Shown piece after piece: positions 1-9,211 of a DNA stretch of 64,000 nt (within the stretch, counting starts at the first letter, position 1; every line of letters starts with the position of its first letter). The notes beneath the pieces are model-generated. The model saw only the letters and a list, made by a program, of their open reading frames with translations. It searched no databases and was not told the DNA's origin. Both the position numbers and the translations under genes were made by a program. This DNA is from Xenophilus aerolatus (GTDB lineage: Bacteria > Pseudomonadota > Gammaproteobacteria > Burkholderiales > Burkholderiaceae_C). The DNA is taken from positions 124,001-188,000 of the forward strand of contig QAIB01000001.1 in the NCBI GenBank assembly GCA_030418545.1, read 5' to 3'.

Positions 1-1
1 G

Positions 2-847
2 GCGGGCCGGGGCCTGGCGCTCACGGACGCCGGCGAGACGCTGCTGGCGTACGCCCACCGCCTGCTGGCGCTCAACGAAGAGGCGGCCACGGCGATCCAG
101 GGGACGGGCCTGCAGGGGTGCGTGCGCCTGGGGCTGCAGGAGGACTTCGGCGAGGCGGTCCTGCCCGCGGTGCTGGGCCGCTTCGCGCGGGCCCATCCGC
201 AGGTGCGCATCGAGGCCTGCGTGGCCCGCAGCGCAGTGCTGCGGGAGCGCCTGATGCTGCGCGAGCTCGATCTGGCCCTGGCCTGGGACGTCGGCGACGA
301 ACCGATCTCGCCGCACGCCGAGCGCATCGCGCGGCTGCCCTTGCAGTGGCTGGGCCCTGCGGCGCCGGAAACGCAGGACGCGCCCTGGTGGCAGGCCCGT
401 GCGCCCCGCAATGCGGGCCCACGCGCCGCGCGCGAGCCGCTGCCCCTGGTGCTGCTGGACGCGCCCTGTCCCCTGCGCAGCATCGTCATCGGCGCCCTCG
501 ACCGGGCCGGTGTGCCCTGGCGCCACGCCTTCACCAGCGGCAGCCTGTCGGCGCTGTGGGCGGCCACGGGCGCGGGGCTGGGGCTCACCGTGCGCACGCC
601 CTTCGGTGTGCCGCCGCAGTTGTCCGCCATCCAGCCCGGCCCGGCCGGCCTGCCGGCACTGCAGGCGGTGACGCTGACGCTCTACCGCGCCGGCCCCGAG
701 GTCGAGGCCCAGGCGCCGGTGGACCGACTCGCCGCCTTGCTGCGCCAGGCCGTGGCGCAGGCGCTGCGGCCGGAGCAGGGCGTGCCCGCGCCGTTGCCGG
801 CGCCGGGCGGCCGCCGTGCAGGAAGGCGGGTGTCGATGCAGCCCTAA
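2..847 (+). CDS. LysR-family transcriptional regulator, 5'-truncated by window edge
   Basis: About 281 residues are visible and the N-terminal HTH is off the left edge. The frame opens with GLALTDAGETLLAYAHRLL, the typical end of the LysR winged helix and start of the linker helix. It continues with VRLGLQEDFGEAVLPAVLGRF, the start of the LysR effector-binding domain, which runs to the stop at 845-847. A strong terminator follows, so the next gene is a separate unit. The effector and target genes cannot be read from the sequence. Family assignment is solid. Confidence 0.88.
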   Translation, partial: AGRGLALTDAGETLLAYAHRLLALNEEAATAIQGTGLQGCVRLGLQEDFGEAVLPAVLGRFARAHPQVRIEACVARSAVLRERLMLRELDLALAWDVGDEPISPHAERIARLPLQWLGPAAPETQDAPWWQARAPRNAGPRAAREPLPLVLLDAPCPLRSIVIGALDRAGVPWRHAFTSGSLSALWAATGAGLGLTVRTPFGVPPQLSAIQPGPAGLPALQAVTLTLYRAGPEVEAQAPVDRLAALLRQAVAQALRPEQGVPAPLPAPGGRRAGRRVSMQP

Positions 848-856
848 AATCGCCCC

Positions 857-891
857 AACGTTGCAGGCGTCCCGGCTGCAACGTTTTTTTT
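857..891 (+). terminator. Rho-independent terminator of the LysR gene
   Basis: A perfect 10-bp stem (AACGTTGCAG / CTGCAACGTT) with a 9-nt GC-rich loop is followed by eight T. It sits 10 bp after the LysR stop codon. Confidence 0.9.
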
Positions 892-920
892 GTTCCACCG
901 GGGCCATGTAGAGGAACACC

Positions 921-2021
921 ATGTACAAAAACCTCGTCGGCCGCGCCGTTCTGGCGTGCGCCGCGATGTCTCTTTTCTGTCTCCCCTCCCTGGCGCAGAA
1001 GCCGGCCCCCGAGCCGCTGAAGATCGGCTTCGTCTATGTGGCGCCGCTGTCCGATGCGGGCTGGGTGCGCCAGCACGACGAGGGCCGCAAGGCCATCGAG
1101 GCGGCGCTGCCGGGCCAGGTGAAGACCACCTACGTCGAGAACGTCGCCGAGGGCGCCGACGCCGAGCGCGTGATCCGCGACCTCGCGATGCAGGGCCACC
1201 AGCTCATCTTCACGCCGAGCTTCGGCTACATGGAGCCGACCTTGAAGGTGGCGAAGGACTTCCCCGGGGTGAAGTTCGAGTCCATCACCGGCTACAAGCG
1301 CGCGCCCAACGTGGCGACGGCCAACGCGCGCTACTACGAGGGCCGCTACCTCGCGGGCGTGGCGGCGGGCCGCATGACGAAGTCGAACATCGCCGGCTAT
1401 GTCGCGGGCTTCCCGATCCCCGAGGTGCTGCAGGGCCTCAATGCCTTCACGCTGGGGATGCGCTCGGTCAACCCGAAAGCGCAGGTCAAGGTGGTGTGGC
1501 TCAACGTCTGGTTCGATCCGCCGCAGGAGCGCGATGCCGCCATGCGCCTGTTCGACCAGGGCGTCGACGTGATCGCCTTCCACACTGGCTCCACGGCCGT
1601 GATGAAGGCCGCGCAGGACCGCGGCCGTTGGGCCGTCGCCTACCACTCCGACATGCGCCAGGTGGCGCCCGACGCGCAGCTGGTGGCCGTCACCCACCGC
1701 TGGGGCGACTACGACACGCGCCGCGCGAAGGCGGTGCTCGACGGCACTTGGAAGAGCGAGGACACCTGGGGCGGCGTGAAGGAAGGCATGGTGCGCGTCG
1801 GCGACTTCGGGCCCAAGGTGCCGGAGGCCGTGCGCCAGGAGGTGCTCGCGCGGCAGCAGGACATTGCCGATGGCAAGCTGCAGCCCTTCCGCGCCGGCTC
1901 GCAGGACGTGCGCGACAACGAGGGCCATGTGGCCATCGCCAAGGGCAGCGCGTTGACCGACCCGCAGATCCTGCAGATGAACTGGCTGGCCGAGGGCGTG
2001 CAGGGACGCATCGCCCGCTGA
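921..2021 (+). CDS. BMP-family ABC transporter substrate-binding protein
   Basis: This 366-residue exported receptor has a signal peptide of about 24 residues ending PSLAQ-KPA. The mature part fits the Bmp/PnrA-Med family of purine nucleoside receptors: KIGFVYVAPLSDAGWVRQHD at the start, then FTPSFGYMEPT, YYEGRYLAGVAAGRMTKS and AFHTGSTAVM. The start has AGAGGAA nine bases upstream. Family members bind nucleosides or purines for ABC import. No permease or ATPase partner is in the window. Guanine deaminase lies 2.2 kb downstream on the same strand, which fits a role in purine uptake. The substrate itself is inferred. Confidence 0.88.
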   Translation: MYKNLVGRAVLACAAMSLFCLPSLAQKPAPEPLKIGFVYVAPLSDAGWVRQHDEGRKAIEAALPGQVKTTYVENVAEGADAERVIRDLAMQGHQLIFTPSFGYMEPTLKVAKDFPGVKFESITGYKRAPNVATANARYYEGRYLAGVAAGRMTKSNIAGYVAGFPIPEVLQGLNAFTLGMRSVNPKAQVKVVWLNVWFDPPQERDAAMRLFDQGVDVIAFHTGSTAVMKAAQDRGRWAVAYHSDMRQVAPDAQLVAVTHRWGDYDTRRAKAVLDGTWKSEDTWGGVKEGMVRVGDFGPKVPEAVRQEVLARQQDIADGKLQPFRAGSQDVRDNEGHVAIAKGSALTDPQILQMNWLAEGVQGRIAR

Positions 2022-2028
2022 GCCGGAT

Positions 2029-2091
2029 GCTATGGTTTTCATAGCTGCTGGCGACCGATCTACGTGCGCTGCAGGCCGATTCGGCTTGAAA
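2029..2091 (+). repeat. Dispersed 60-bp intergenic repeat, copy 1
   Basis: The element starts with a 17-bp hairpin (GCTATGGTTTTCATAGC), then about 20 variable bases, then CAGGCCGATTCGGCTTGAAA. It fills part of the gap between the BMP receptor and the acyl-CoA ligase. Related copies are at 7532, 9138, 38515, 42854 and 55377. Confidence 0.75.
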
Positions 2092-2208
2092 GGATCGGCA
2101 CTGACCCGCGGGTGACTCCCAGGCGGAGAGGGGCGCCCGGCGCGGCGCTACGATGACACGGCGCCAGGCCGCCCGCGCGTCGGCCGGGGCGCCCGAAGGA
2201 TTCGCCCC

Positions 2209-4131
2209 ATGCCCCTTGCCCCCGCCACCCCGTCGGCCGCCTTCTCGGCCGCCGCTCCCATCCGCAGCATCGACGACGTGCGACGCCTCGAGGCCAGGCC
2301 GCTGGCCGAGGCGTTGACCGTGCGCAGCACCTACGAGATCTTCCGCAACTCGGCCGCCGCCTTCGGCGACAAGCCGGCGCTGACCTTCCTGCGCACCGGC
2401 AACCCGGCCGACGCGCCGCTGCGCTGGAGCTACGCGCAGTTGCTGGCGGGCATCCACCAGACCGCCAATGCGCTGCACGCCCTCGGCGTGGGCCCGCAGG
2501 ACGCGGTCGCCGTGCTGCTGCCCGGTTGCCTGGAATACCACCTGGCCCTGTGGGGCGGCGAGGCGGCTGGCATCGTGCAGCCGCTCAACCCGCTGCTCAC
2601 CGACGAGAAGCTGGTGTCGCTCATGAACGCCGCCCGCGCCAAGGTGCTGATCGCCTGGGGCAACGACGACGAGTCGGGCATGTGGTCGAAGGCGATGCGC
2701 ATCCGCGGCCAGGTGCCGACGCTGGTGCAGGTGCTGCGCGTGTCTCCGCTCGACGAGGCCGCCCCACCGCCGCTGCCCGAGGGCGTAGCCGATTTCGCGG
2801 CCGTGCGCGCCGCGCAGCCGGCCGACCGGCTGGTGAGCGGCCGCGACATCGCGCCGGCCGACATCGCCGCCTACTTCCACACCGGCGGCACCACCGGTGC
2901 GCCCAAGCTCGCGCGCCACAGCCATGGCGCGCAGGTCTTCACCGCCTGGGCCGGCGTACAGCTCACCGGGCTGGGCCCGCAGGACATCACCATCAACGGC
3001 TACCCTCTCTTCCACGTCGCGGGCGTGCTGCCGGCCTCGCTCGCGTCGCTGTCGGCCGGGGTCGAGGTCATCATCCCCACCACCGCGCTGATGCGCAACA
3101 AGGAGGTGCTGGCGGGCTACTGGCGCCTGGTCGACCGATACAAGCCGACCTCGCTCTCGGCCGTGCCCACCGTGCTGGCCGCGCTGGCGAATGTGCCGCT
3201 CGATGGCGCCGACATCTCCTCCATCCGCTACTGCCGCACCGGCGCCGCGGTGCTGCCGCCCGAACTGGGGCAGCGCTTCGAGCGGCAGTTCGGCCTGCAT
3301 GTGCACGAGAGCCTGGGCATGACCGAGATGGCCGGCATCTCGACCATCACGCCACCCGGCGTGGTGGGGCCAGCGGGCTGCGTGGGCTTTCGCCTGCCGT
3401 ATTCGCAGCTGCGCATCGTGGCGCTCGACGCGCAGGGCGGCGCGAGCGACCGCGACGTGGCGCCGGGCGAGACGGGCATGGTGCTTTTCAAGTCGCCCAA
3501 CCTCTTCTCTGGCTTCCTGGACGAAAAGGACACGGCCAAGGCCTTCACGCCCGACGGCTGGCTGGCCACCGGCGACCTGGGCTGGCTGGACGGCGACGAG
3601 CGGCTCAATCTCACCGGTCGTTCCAAGGACCTGATCATCCGCAGCGGCCACAACATCGACCCCAAGACCATCGAGGACGCGCTGGGCGCGCACCCCGCGG
3701 TGCAGCTCACGGCCGCGGTGGGTGCGCCCGATGCTTACGCCGGCGAATTGCCGGTCGTGTTCGCGACGCTGGTGCCCGGCGCGCAGGCCACGCCCGAGGA
3801 ACTGCTGGCCTTCGCCGCCGAGCGGGTGGACGAGGCGCCGGCCAGGCCCAAGGCCGTCTATCTGGTCGACCACATGCCCATGACCAACGTGGGCAAGATC
3901 TTCAAGCCCGAGCTGCGGCAGATGGCGACCTGCCGCGTGGCCGACGCGTTGATCGCGCAGGCCGCCGAGCGGCTGGGCGTGCCCGCGGCCGAACGGCCGA
4001 CGGCGCAGCCGGAGGGCGAGGCCGGCGTACGCGTGGCGGTGCCGGCCGGCGCCCAGGCAGGCGCGCTGCGTGCGGCGCTGGAGGCCTCGCTCGGGGCCCT
4101 GCCGGCCAAGGTGCGCATCGAGGGGCCCTGA
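2209..4131 (+). CDS. Acyl-CoA synthetase (ANL superfamily AMP-dependent ligase)
   Basis: This 640-residue adenylate-forming enzyme would activate a carboxylic acid with ATP and join it to CoA. The P-loop-like A3 motif [12 protein letters not shown] is near residues 222-233, the A5 region [10 protein letters not shown] is about 140 residues later, LTGRSKDLI lies near 467, and the catalytic-lysine region VGKIFKPEL is near 560. About 75 Ala/Gly-rich residues follow that region, more than usual. There is no signal peptide and the protein should be cytoplasmic. It shares strand with the BMP receptor and guaD, but gaps of about 190 and 85 bp leave co-transcription open. The acid substrate cannot be told. 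Confidence 0.88.
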   Translation: MPLAPATPSAAFSAAAPIRSIDDVRRLEARPLAEALTVRSTYEIFRNSAAAFGDKPALTFLRTGNPADAPLRWSYAQLLAGIHQTANALHALGVGPQDAVAVLLPGCLEYHLALWGGEAAGIVQPLNPLLTDEKLVSLMNAARAKVLIAWGNDDESGMWSKAMRIRGQVPTLVQVLRVSPLDEAAPPPLPEGVADFAAVRAAQPADRLVSGRDIAPADIAAYFHTGGTTGAPKLARHSHGAQVFTAWAGVQLTGLGPQDITINGYPLFHVAGVLPASLASLSAGVEVIIPTTALMRNKEVLAGYWRLVDRYKPTSLSAVPTVLAALANVPLDGADISSIRYCRTGAAVLPPELGQRFERQFGLHVHESLGMTEMAGISTITPPGVVGPAGCVGFRLPYSQLRIVALDAQGGASDRDVAPGETGMVLFKSPNLFSGFLDEKDTAKAFTPDGWLATGDLGWLDGDERLNLTGRSKDLIIRSGHNIDPKTIEDALGAHPAVQLTAAVGAPDAYAGELPVVFATLVPGAQATPEELLAFAAERVDEAPARPKAVYLVDHMPMTNVGKIFKPELRQMATCRVADALIAQAAERLGVPAAERPTAQPEGEAGVRVAVPAGAQAGALRAALEASLGALPAKVRIEGP

Positions 4132-4217
4132 AGCCTGCGCCGGCATACACGCCGGCCGGATGCCGGCTATCCGCCACGGCATATCCCCAGCGGGGCGCAA
4201 TTCGTTAAGCTGGGCCG

Positions 4218-5507
4218 ATGATTGCCTACCGTGCCGCCCTCCTGCGCTTCGACGATGCCGGACGCCCCCTCTACGACGAGGACGGGCTGCTGGTCGTGGC
4301 CGCCGACGCGCAGGGCCGCCAGCGCGTGCTCGATGCCGGCGACTTCCGTGCCGTGTCGGCGCGCCATCCCGATGCGCCCGTGACGCACCTGCCGGGCCGC
4401 ATCCTGGCGCCGGGCTTCATCGACATGCACATCCACTTTCCGCAGACCGACATCATTGGCGCGCCCGCGGAAGGGCTGCTGCCCTGGCTCGAGAACTACA
4501 CCTTCCCGGCCGAAAGCCGCTTCGCCGACCCGGCGCATTCGGCCGAGGTGGCCGAGTTCTTCCTCGACGAGCTGATGCGCAACGGCGTCACCACGGCGCT
4601 GACCTTCGCGACCTCGCACCCGGCCTCGGTCGACGCCTTCTTCGAGGCCTCGCAGCGGCGGCAACTGCGCATGATCGGCGGCAAGGTGCTGCAGGACCGC
4701 CATTCGCCCGACGGCGTGCGCGACCAGACCGAGCAGAGCCTGATCGACACCGAGGCGCTCATCCGCCGCTGGCACATGGTCGACCGCCTGGGCTACGCGA
4801 TCACGCCGCGCTTCGCGCCCAGCTGCACCGACGCCCAGCTCGCCGGTGCGGGCGAACTGGCCACCACCTACGGCGACACCTGGATCCATTCGCACGTGGC
4901 CGAGAACCTCGACGAGGTGAAGTGGGTGCGCGAGCTCTTTCCCAGGGCGCGGTCGTACCTCGACGTGTACGTGGGCTTCAGGCTGATGCGCGAGCGCGCC
5001 GTGTACGCGCACTGCATCCACTTCGACGACGCCGACCGCGCGCTCATGCGCGAGACCGGCGCGGCGGCGGCGGTCAGTCCCACGAGCAACCTCTTCCTGG
5101 GCAGCGGCTTCTTCGACTTCGAGGGCGCGCAGCGCATCGGCTACCACCATGGCCTGGCCAGCGACGTCGGCGGCGGCACCAGCTTCAGCCCCTTCCACAC
5201 CATGCTGGCCGCGTACTACGTCGGCCGCGAGGGCCAGACCAAGCCGGGCCTGAGCCTCGCGCCCTCGCAGCTGTGGTGGCGCCACACCGGCGGCGCCGCC
5301 CGCGCGCTGGGCCTGGCAGGCGTGGTGGGCAACCTGCAGCCCGGCTGCGAGGCGGACTTCCTGGTGCTCGATCCGTCGGCCACGCCGCTGCTGGCGCGCA
5401 AGACGGCGCGCGCCGAGAACGTCGAGGAACTGCTGTTCTCGATGATCGTGCTGGGCGACGACCGGCTGGTCGAGCGCACGGTGATCTCGCAGGCCGTCGC
5501 CGCCTGA
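4218..5507 (+). CDS. guaD: Guanine deaminase
   Basis: This 429-residue amidohydrolase hydrolyses guanine to xanthine and ammonia in purine catabolism. The metal-binding HxH pair is H71/H73 in [14 protein letters not shown]. Further ligand regions are [11 protein letters not shown] and HCIHFDD, with the conserved [14 protein letters not shown] near residue 315. The PQTD motif after HxH is characteristic of guanine deaminase within the superfamily. It starts 86 bp after the acyl-CoA ligase. Together with the BMP receptor upstream it suggests uptake and use of guanine compounds. Confidence 0.93.
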   Translation: MIAYRAALLRFDDAGRPLYDEDGLLVVAADAQGRQRVLDAGDFRAVSARHPDAPVTHLPGRILAPGFIDMHIHFPQTDIIGAPAEGLLPWLENYTFPAESRFADPAHSAEVAEFFLDELMRNGVTTALTFATSHPASVDAFFEASQRRQLRMIGGKVLQDRHSPDGVRDQTEQSLIDTEALIRRWHMVDRLGYAITPRFAPSCTDAQLAGAGELATTYGDTWIHSHVAENLDEVKWVRELFPRARSYLDVYVGFRLMRERAVYAHCIHFDDADRALMRETGAAAAVSPTSNLFLGSGFFDFEGAQRIGYHHGLASDVGGGTSFSPFHTMLAAYYVGREGQTKPGLSLAPSQLWWRHTGGAARALGLAGVVGNLQPGCEADFLVLDPSATPLLARKTARAENVEELLFSMIVLGDDRLVERTVISQAVAA

Positions 5508-5641
5508 GGTCGCACGCGCGCGCCGCATGCCAAAATGGCCGCCCTCGCGCGCGGCCGTCGCAGCCATCGCCACGTGCCGCCGGGGCGCCCCCGCACCGCG
5601 GGGCATTCGTCACCAGCACTGAACACACACACGAGGGCGGC

Positions 5642-6208
5642 ATGTCCATCAAGAGCGACAAATGGATCCGGCGCATGGCCGAGCAGCACGGCATGATCGA
5701 GCCCTTCGAGCCGGGCCAGGTGCGCGAGCGCGATGGCCACAAGCTCATCAGCTACGGCACCAGCAGCTACGGCTACGACATCCGCTGCGCGCCGGAATTC
5801 AAGGTCTTCACCAACATCCACAGCACGGTGGTGGACCCCAAGCACTTCGACGAGAAGAGTTTTGTCGACTTCCACGGCGACAGCTGCATCATCCCGCCCA
5901 ACAGCTTCGCGCTGGCGCGCACGGTGGAGTACTTCCGCATCCCGCGCAACGTGCTGACCATCTGCCTGGGCAAGAGCACCTACGCGCGCTGCGGCATCAT
6001 CGTCAACGTCACGCCCTTCGAGCCCGAGTGGGAAGGCTACGTGACGCTGGAGTTCAGCAACACCACGCCGCTGCCCGCGCGCATCTACGCCGGCGAGGGG
6101 TGCGCCCAGGTGCTGTTCTTCGAGAGTGACGAGGTCTGCGAGACCAGCTACAAGGACCGTGGCGGCAAATACCAGGGCCAGCGCGGCGTGACGCTGCCCA
6201 AGGCCTGA
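5642..6208 (+). CDS. dcd: dCTP deaminase
   Basis: This 188-residue enzyme, the family's usual length, deaminates dCTP to dUTP for thymidylate synthesis. Signatures are [12 protein letters not shown] at the N-terminus, [18 protein letters not shown], the catalytic region [24 protein letters not shown], and [13 protein letters not shown] at the end. The open frame continues far upstream, but only this ATG gives the family N-terminus, with a weak GAGGGCGG ribosome site. It is cytoplasmic, normally a homotrimer, and stands as its own unit. Confidence 0.96.
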   Translation: MSIKSDKWIRRMAEQHGMIEPFEPGQVRERDGHKLISYGTSSYGYDIRCAPEFKVFTNIHSTVVDPKHFDEKSFVDFHGDSCIIPPNSFALARTVEYFRIPRNVLTICLGKSTYARCGIIVNVTPFEPEWEGYVTLEFSNTTPLPARIYAGEGCAQVLFFESDEVCETSYKDRGGKYQGQRGVTLPKA

Positions 6209-6321
6209 AAAAAAAGCCTAGGCGATCGGCCTGCGGCGTCCTACACGGCGATGCGCGGCGGGCCGGTGCGCGCTGCGGGGGCGGCGCGACGACCATGCCG
6301 GCAGTCCAACAAGGAGCCGGC

Positions 6322-6573
6322 ATGTCCTCTCCCTTCCACGTCGACGGCGAGTTCTCGCCCTACCGCGCACTGTTTGTCGCGGCATTGCTGGCCGTCGTGC
6401 TGGCCCAGATCTCGGCCATGTTCATGGTGACGCGCGGCCAGGTGCTGCAGGCGGCGCAGCGCGATGCGCAGGCGCACGTCGCCGCCGCGGCGCCGGGCAA
6501 CGTCCCGTCACCCGACACGTCACTCGCTCCTGCGCGCATGCTGGTCGCAGGCGGCGAGATGCCGGCGCGCTGA
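6322..6573 (+). CDS. Small single-pass membrane protein, function unknown
   Basis: An 83-residue product has one membrane segment around residues 16-37 (LFVAALLAVVLAQISAMFMV) after a short polar N-terminus. The tail is alanine-rich and hydrophilic. The start at 6322 has AAGGAG at a good distance, so it was preferred to the upstream ATG at 6295. It precedes the metallopeptidase by about 50 bp on the same strand. I do not recognise the family. Confidence 0.55.
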   Translation: MSSPFHVDGEFSPYRALFVAALLAVVLAQISAMFMVTRGQVLQAAQRDAQAHVAAAAPGNVPSPDTSLAPARMLVAGGEMPAR

Positions 6574-6626
6574 ACGCGTACCATCACGCCACGTTGCGCG
6601 GCGATGGTCGCGCCAAGGGGAACGAC

Positions 6627-7511
6627 ATGAGATGGGAAGGCAACCGTGAATCCGACAACGTGGAAGATCGCCGCTCGGACGGCGGTGGCGGCGGCTTCGG
6701 CGGCCTGCCGATCGGCGGGCGCGGTGTGGGCCTCGGCACCATCGCCGTGGCCCTGATCGCCGGCTGGATCTTCGGCATCAACCCGCTCACGCTGCTGAGC
6801 ATGTTCGCCGGCAACGGCGCGCCGGTGGTGCAGCAGCAACAGGGGCCGGCGCACCCGCCGCCGGCCAACGACGAGGCGGCCCGCTTCGTCTCCACCGTCC
6901 TGGCCGACACCGAGGACGTGTGGAAGCCGATCTTCCAGGCCGGCGGCGCGACGTACCGCGACCCCAAGCTGGTCCTGTTCCGCGGCATGACGCCCACCGC
7001 CTGCGGCACCGGGCAGAGCGCGATGGGACCGTTCTACTGCCCCGGCGACCAGAAGGTCTACATCGACCTGAGCTTCTTCGACACGCTGCAGCGCCAGCTG
7101 GGTGCCGGCGGCGAATTCGCGCGGGCCTACGTCATCGCGCACGAGGTGGGTCACCACGTGCAGAACCAGCTGGGCATCACCGGCAAGGTCGATTCGATGC
7201 GGGGTCGCGTCAGCGAGCGCGAGCAGAACGCGCTGTCGGTGCGCGTCGAGCTGCAGGCCGACTGCTTCGCCGGCGTGTGGGCCAACAAGGCCAACAACGC
7301 GCGCCAGATCCTCGAGCAGGGTGACATCGAGTCGGCCATGAACGCGGCCGCGAAGATCGGCGACGACGCCCTGCAGCGCTCCGCCGGCCGCGCCGTGGTG
7401 CCCGACAGCTTCACGCACGGCACCAGCGCGCAGCGCCAGCGCTGGTTCTCGACCGGCTTCAAGACCGGCTCGATCAAGGCCTGCGACACCTTCAACACCA
7501 GCAGCCTCTGA
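6627..7511 (+). CDS. ypfJ: Neutral zinc metallopeptidase, YpfJ family
   Basis: This 294-residue membrane-anchored protein opens MRWEGNRESDNVEDRRS. A Gly-rich stretch and one transmembrane helix (GLGTIAVALIAGWIFGI, about residues 35-53) follow. The zincin motif HEVGH is at residues 172-176, then HVQNQLGI and the downstream glutamate region ELQADCFAGVWAN. The order matches the YpfJ/putative neutral zinc metallopeptidase family. The catalytic domain should lie outside the cytoplasmic membrane. An AAGGGGAA ribosome site supports the internal start. Natural substrates of the family are not well known. Confidence 0.9.
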   Translation: MRWEGNRESDNVEDRRSDGGGGGFGGLPIGGRGVGLGTIAVALIAGWIFGINPLTLLSMFAGNGAPVVQQQQGPAHPPPANDEAARFVSTVLADTEDVWKPIFQAGGATYRDPKLVLFRGMTPTACGTGQSAMGPFYCPGDQKVYIDLSFFDTLQRQLGAGGEFARAYVIAHEVGHHVQNQLGITGKVDSMRGRVSEREQNALSVRVELQADCFAGVWANKANNARQILEQGDIESAMNAAAKIGDDALQRSAGRAVVPDSFTHGTSAQRQRWFSTGFKTGSIKACDTFNTSSL

Positions 7512-7531
7512 CCGGCAGGCCACCCGCGCCG

Positions 7532-7591
7532 GAAGAAGAACAAGGCTCCAGGGCCCGTCCTGCCTGCGCGGACAGCTATCGATGCGATAGC
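7532..7591 (-). repeat. Dispersed 60-bp intergenic repeat, copy 2
   Basis: Read on the minus strand it begins with the hairpin GCTATCGCATCGATAGC at 7591-7575. GCGCAGGCAGGACGGGCCCT and a TTCTTCTTCC tail follow. It lies between the ypfJ stop and the rhlE promoter. Confidence 0.75.
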
Positions 7592-7614
7592 ACATCGGGC
7601 CGTAACCGCACTGT

Positions 7615-7637
7615 CACTGCCGCTTTTTGCGGCAGTG
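7615..7637 (+). promoter_or_regulatory. Perfect hairpin just upstream of the RNA helicase gene
   Basis: A 9-bp stem (CACTGCCGC / GCGGCAGTG) closes a TTTTT loop, 17 bp before the rhlE start. An ACAAT box (7640-7644) lies between hairpin and ATG. It could be a terminator-like element of upstream transcripts, a regulator site, or part of a longer leader. There is no T-run after the stem. Confidence 0.45.
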
Positions 7638-7654
7638 CGACAATCGCGGGCTTC

Positions 7655-9109
7655 ATGAGTACTCTCTATTCCGACCTCGCGCTGGCGGATCCCCTCAAGC
7701 GCGCCGTGGCCGACATGGGCTACGAGAACATGACGCCGATCCAGGCGCAGGCCATTCCGGTGGTGCTGTCGGGCCAGGACGTGATGGGCGCCGCCCAGAC
7801 GGGCACCGGCAAGACGGCCGCCTTCTCGCTGCCCCTGCTGCAGCGCCTGCTCAAGCACGAGAACGCCTCCACCTCGCCCGCGCGGCACCCGGTGCGCGCG
7901 CTGGTGTTGCTGCCCACGCGCGAGCTGGCCGACCAGGTGGCCCAGCAGGTCAAGATGTACGCCAAGTACACGCAGCTGCGCAGCACCGTGGTCTTCGGCG
8001 GCATCGACATGAAGCCGCAGACGGCCGAACTGAAAAAGGGCGTCGAGGTGCTGGTCGCCACGCCCGGCCGGCTGCTCGACCACATCGAGGCCAAGAACGC
8101 GGTGCTGAACCAGGTCGAGTACGTGGTGCTCGACGAGGCCGACCGCATGCTGGACATCGGCTTCCTGCCCGACCTGCAGCGCATCCTGTCGTACCTGCCC
8201 AAGCAGCGCACCACGCTGCTCTTCTCGGCCACCTTCTCGCCCGAGATCAAGCGCCTGGCCGGCAGCTACCTGCAGAACCCGGTCACCATCGAGGTGGCGC
8301 GGCCCAACGAGACGGCCTCCACCGTCGAGCAGCATTTCTACAGCGTGGGCGACGACGACAAGCGCCGCGCGCTCAAGCAGATCGTGCGCCAGCGCGGCAT
8401 CACCCAGGCCTTCGTCTTCGTCAACAGCAAGCTGGGCTGCGCCCGGCTGGCGCGTTCGCTGGAGCGCGAGGGCCTGCGCTGCACCGCCCTGCACGGCGAC
8501 AAGAGCCAGGACGAGCGCCTGAAGGCGCTGGCCGCCTTCAAGGCCGGCGAAGTCGACCTGCTGGTGTGCACCGACGTGGCGGCGCGCGGCCTCGACATCA
8601 AGGACGTGCCCGCGGTCTTCAACTTCGACGTGCCCTTCAATGCCGAGGACTACGTGCACCGCATCGGCCGCACCGGCCGCGCCGGCGCCTCTGGCCTGGC
8701 CGTGACCTTCGCGGGCGGCGGCAACGACGTGCGCCTGGTGGCCGACATCGAGAAGCTGATCAAGAAGAAGATCGAGCTGGAAGCCATCGAGTTCGAGGAC
8801 GAGCGCCCGCGCGGCCGCATCAACGACGGGCGCCGCCACTGGCGCGAAGCCGGCGAGGCGGGCGATGCGCGCGACGCGCTCGACCGCCCGCGCGATTCGC
8901 GCTCGGAAGGCTACCGTTCGCCGCGCCCGCAGCGCACGCCGTCGGCGCCGCGCGACCCCTTCTTCGACAAGCCCTACGAGGCCGGCGAGCGCGAGGAGGC
9001 CCCGGCCTGGGAGGCCGCTGCCAAGGCGCCCGCACCGCGCGTGTCGACCAACATCAAGAGCAAGCGCAAGGTGGCGGCGCTGTTCAAGTCCTCCGAGCCG
9101 GCCAACTGA
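7655..9109 (+). CDS. rhlE: DEAD-box ATP-dependent RNA helicase, RhlE type
   Basis: This 484-residue helicase unwinds RNA duplexes with ATP, typically in ribosome assembly or mRNA decay. The Q-motif region ends at TPIQAQAIP, Walker A AQTGTGKT is at residues 47-54, then PTRELA, TPGRLLDH, DEAD (about 160-163), SAT and HRIGRTGR near 334. A basic, Arg-rich tail of about 110 residues ends KSKRKVAALFKSSEPAN, a plausible RNA-binding extension. RhlE fits the core spacing; other RhlE/DbpA-like helicases are the alternative. It has almost no room for a leader after the ACAAT box. Confidence 0.92.
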   Translation: MSTLYSDLALADPLKRAVADMGYENMTPIQAQAIPVVLSGQDVMGAAQTGTGKTAAFSLPLLQRLLKHENASTSPARHPVRALVLLPTRELADQVAQQVKMYAKYTQLRSTVVFGGIDMKPQTAELKKGVEVLVATPGRLLDHIEAKNAVLNQVEYVVLDEADRMLDIGFLPDLQRILSYLPKQRTTLLFSATFSPEIKRLAGSYLQNPVTIEVARPNETASTVEQHFYSVGDDDKRRALKQIVRQRGITQAFVFVNSKLGCARLARSLEREGLRCTALHGDKSQDERLKALAAFKAGEVDLLVCTDVAARGLDIKDVPAVFNFDVPFNAEDYVHRIGRTGRAGASGLAVTFAGGGNDVRLVADIEKLIKKKIELEAIEFEDERPRGRINDGRRHWREAGEAGDARDALDRPRDSRSEGYRSPRPQRTPSAPRDPFFDKPYEAGEREEAPAWEAAAKAPAPRVSTNIKSKRKVAALFKSSEPAN

Positions 9110-9137
9110 GCGTCGCACGCGAGGCGGCGGCTCTCGG

Positions 9138-9203
9138 AAATTTCAAGCCAAATCGGGCCGCGGCGCCCGTGCGGTGGGCGCAGGATGCTACCGAAAATGT
9201 AGC
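9138..9203 (-). repeat. Dispersed 60-bp intergenic repeat, copy 3
   Basis: On the minus strand the hairpin GCTACATTTTCGGTAGC (9203-9187) is followed by a GC-rich middle and CCCGATTTGGCTTGAAATTT. It lies between the converging ends of rhlE and apaH. Confidence 0.75.
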
Positions 9204-9211
9204 AACCGGCG

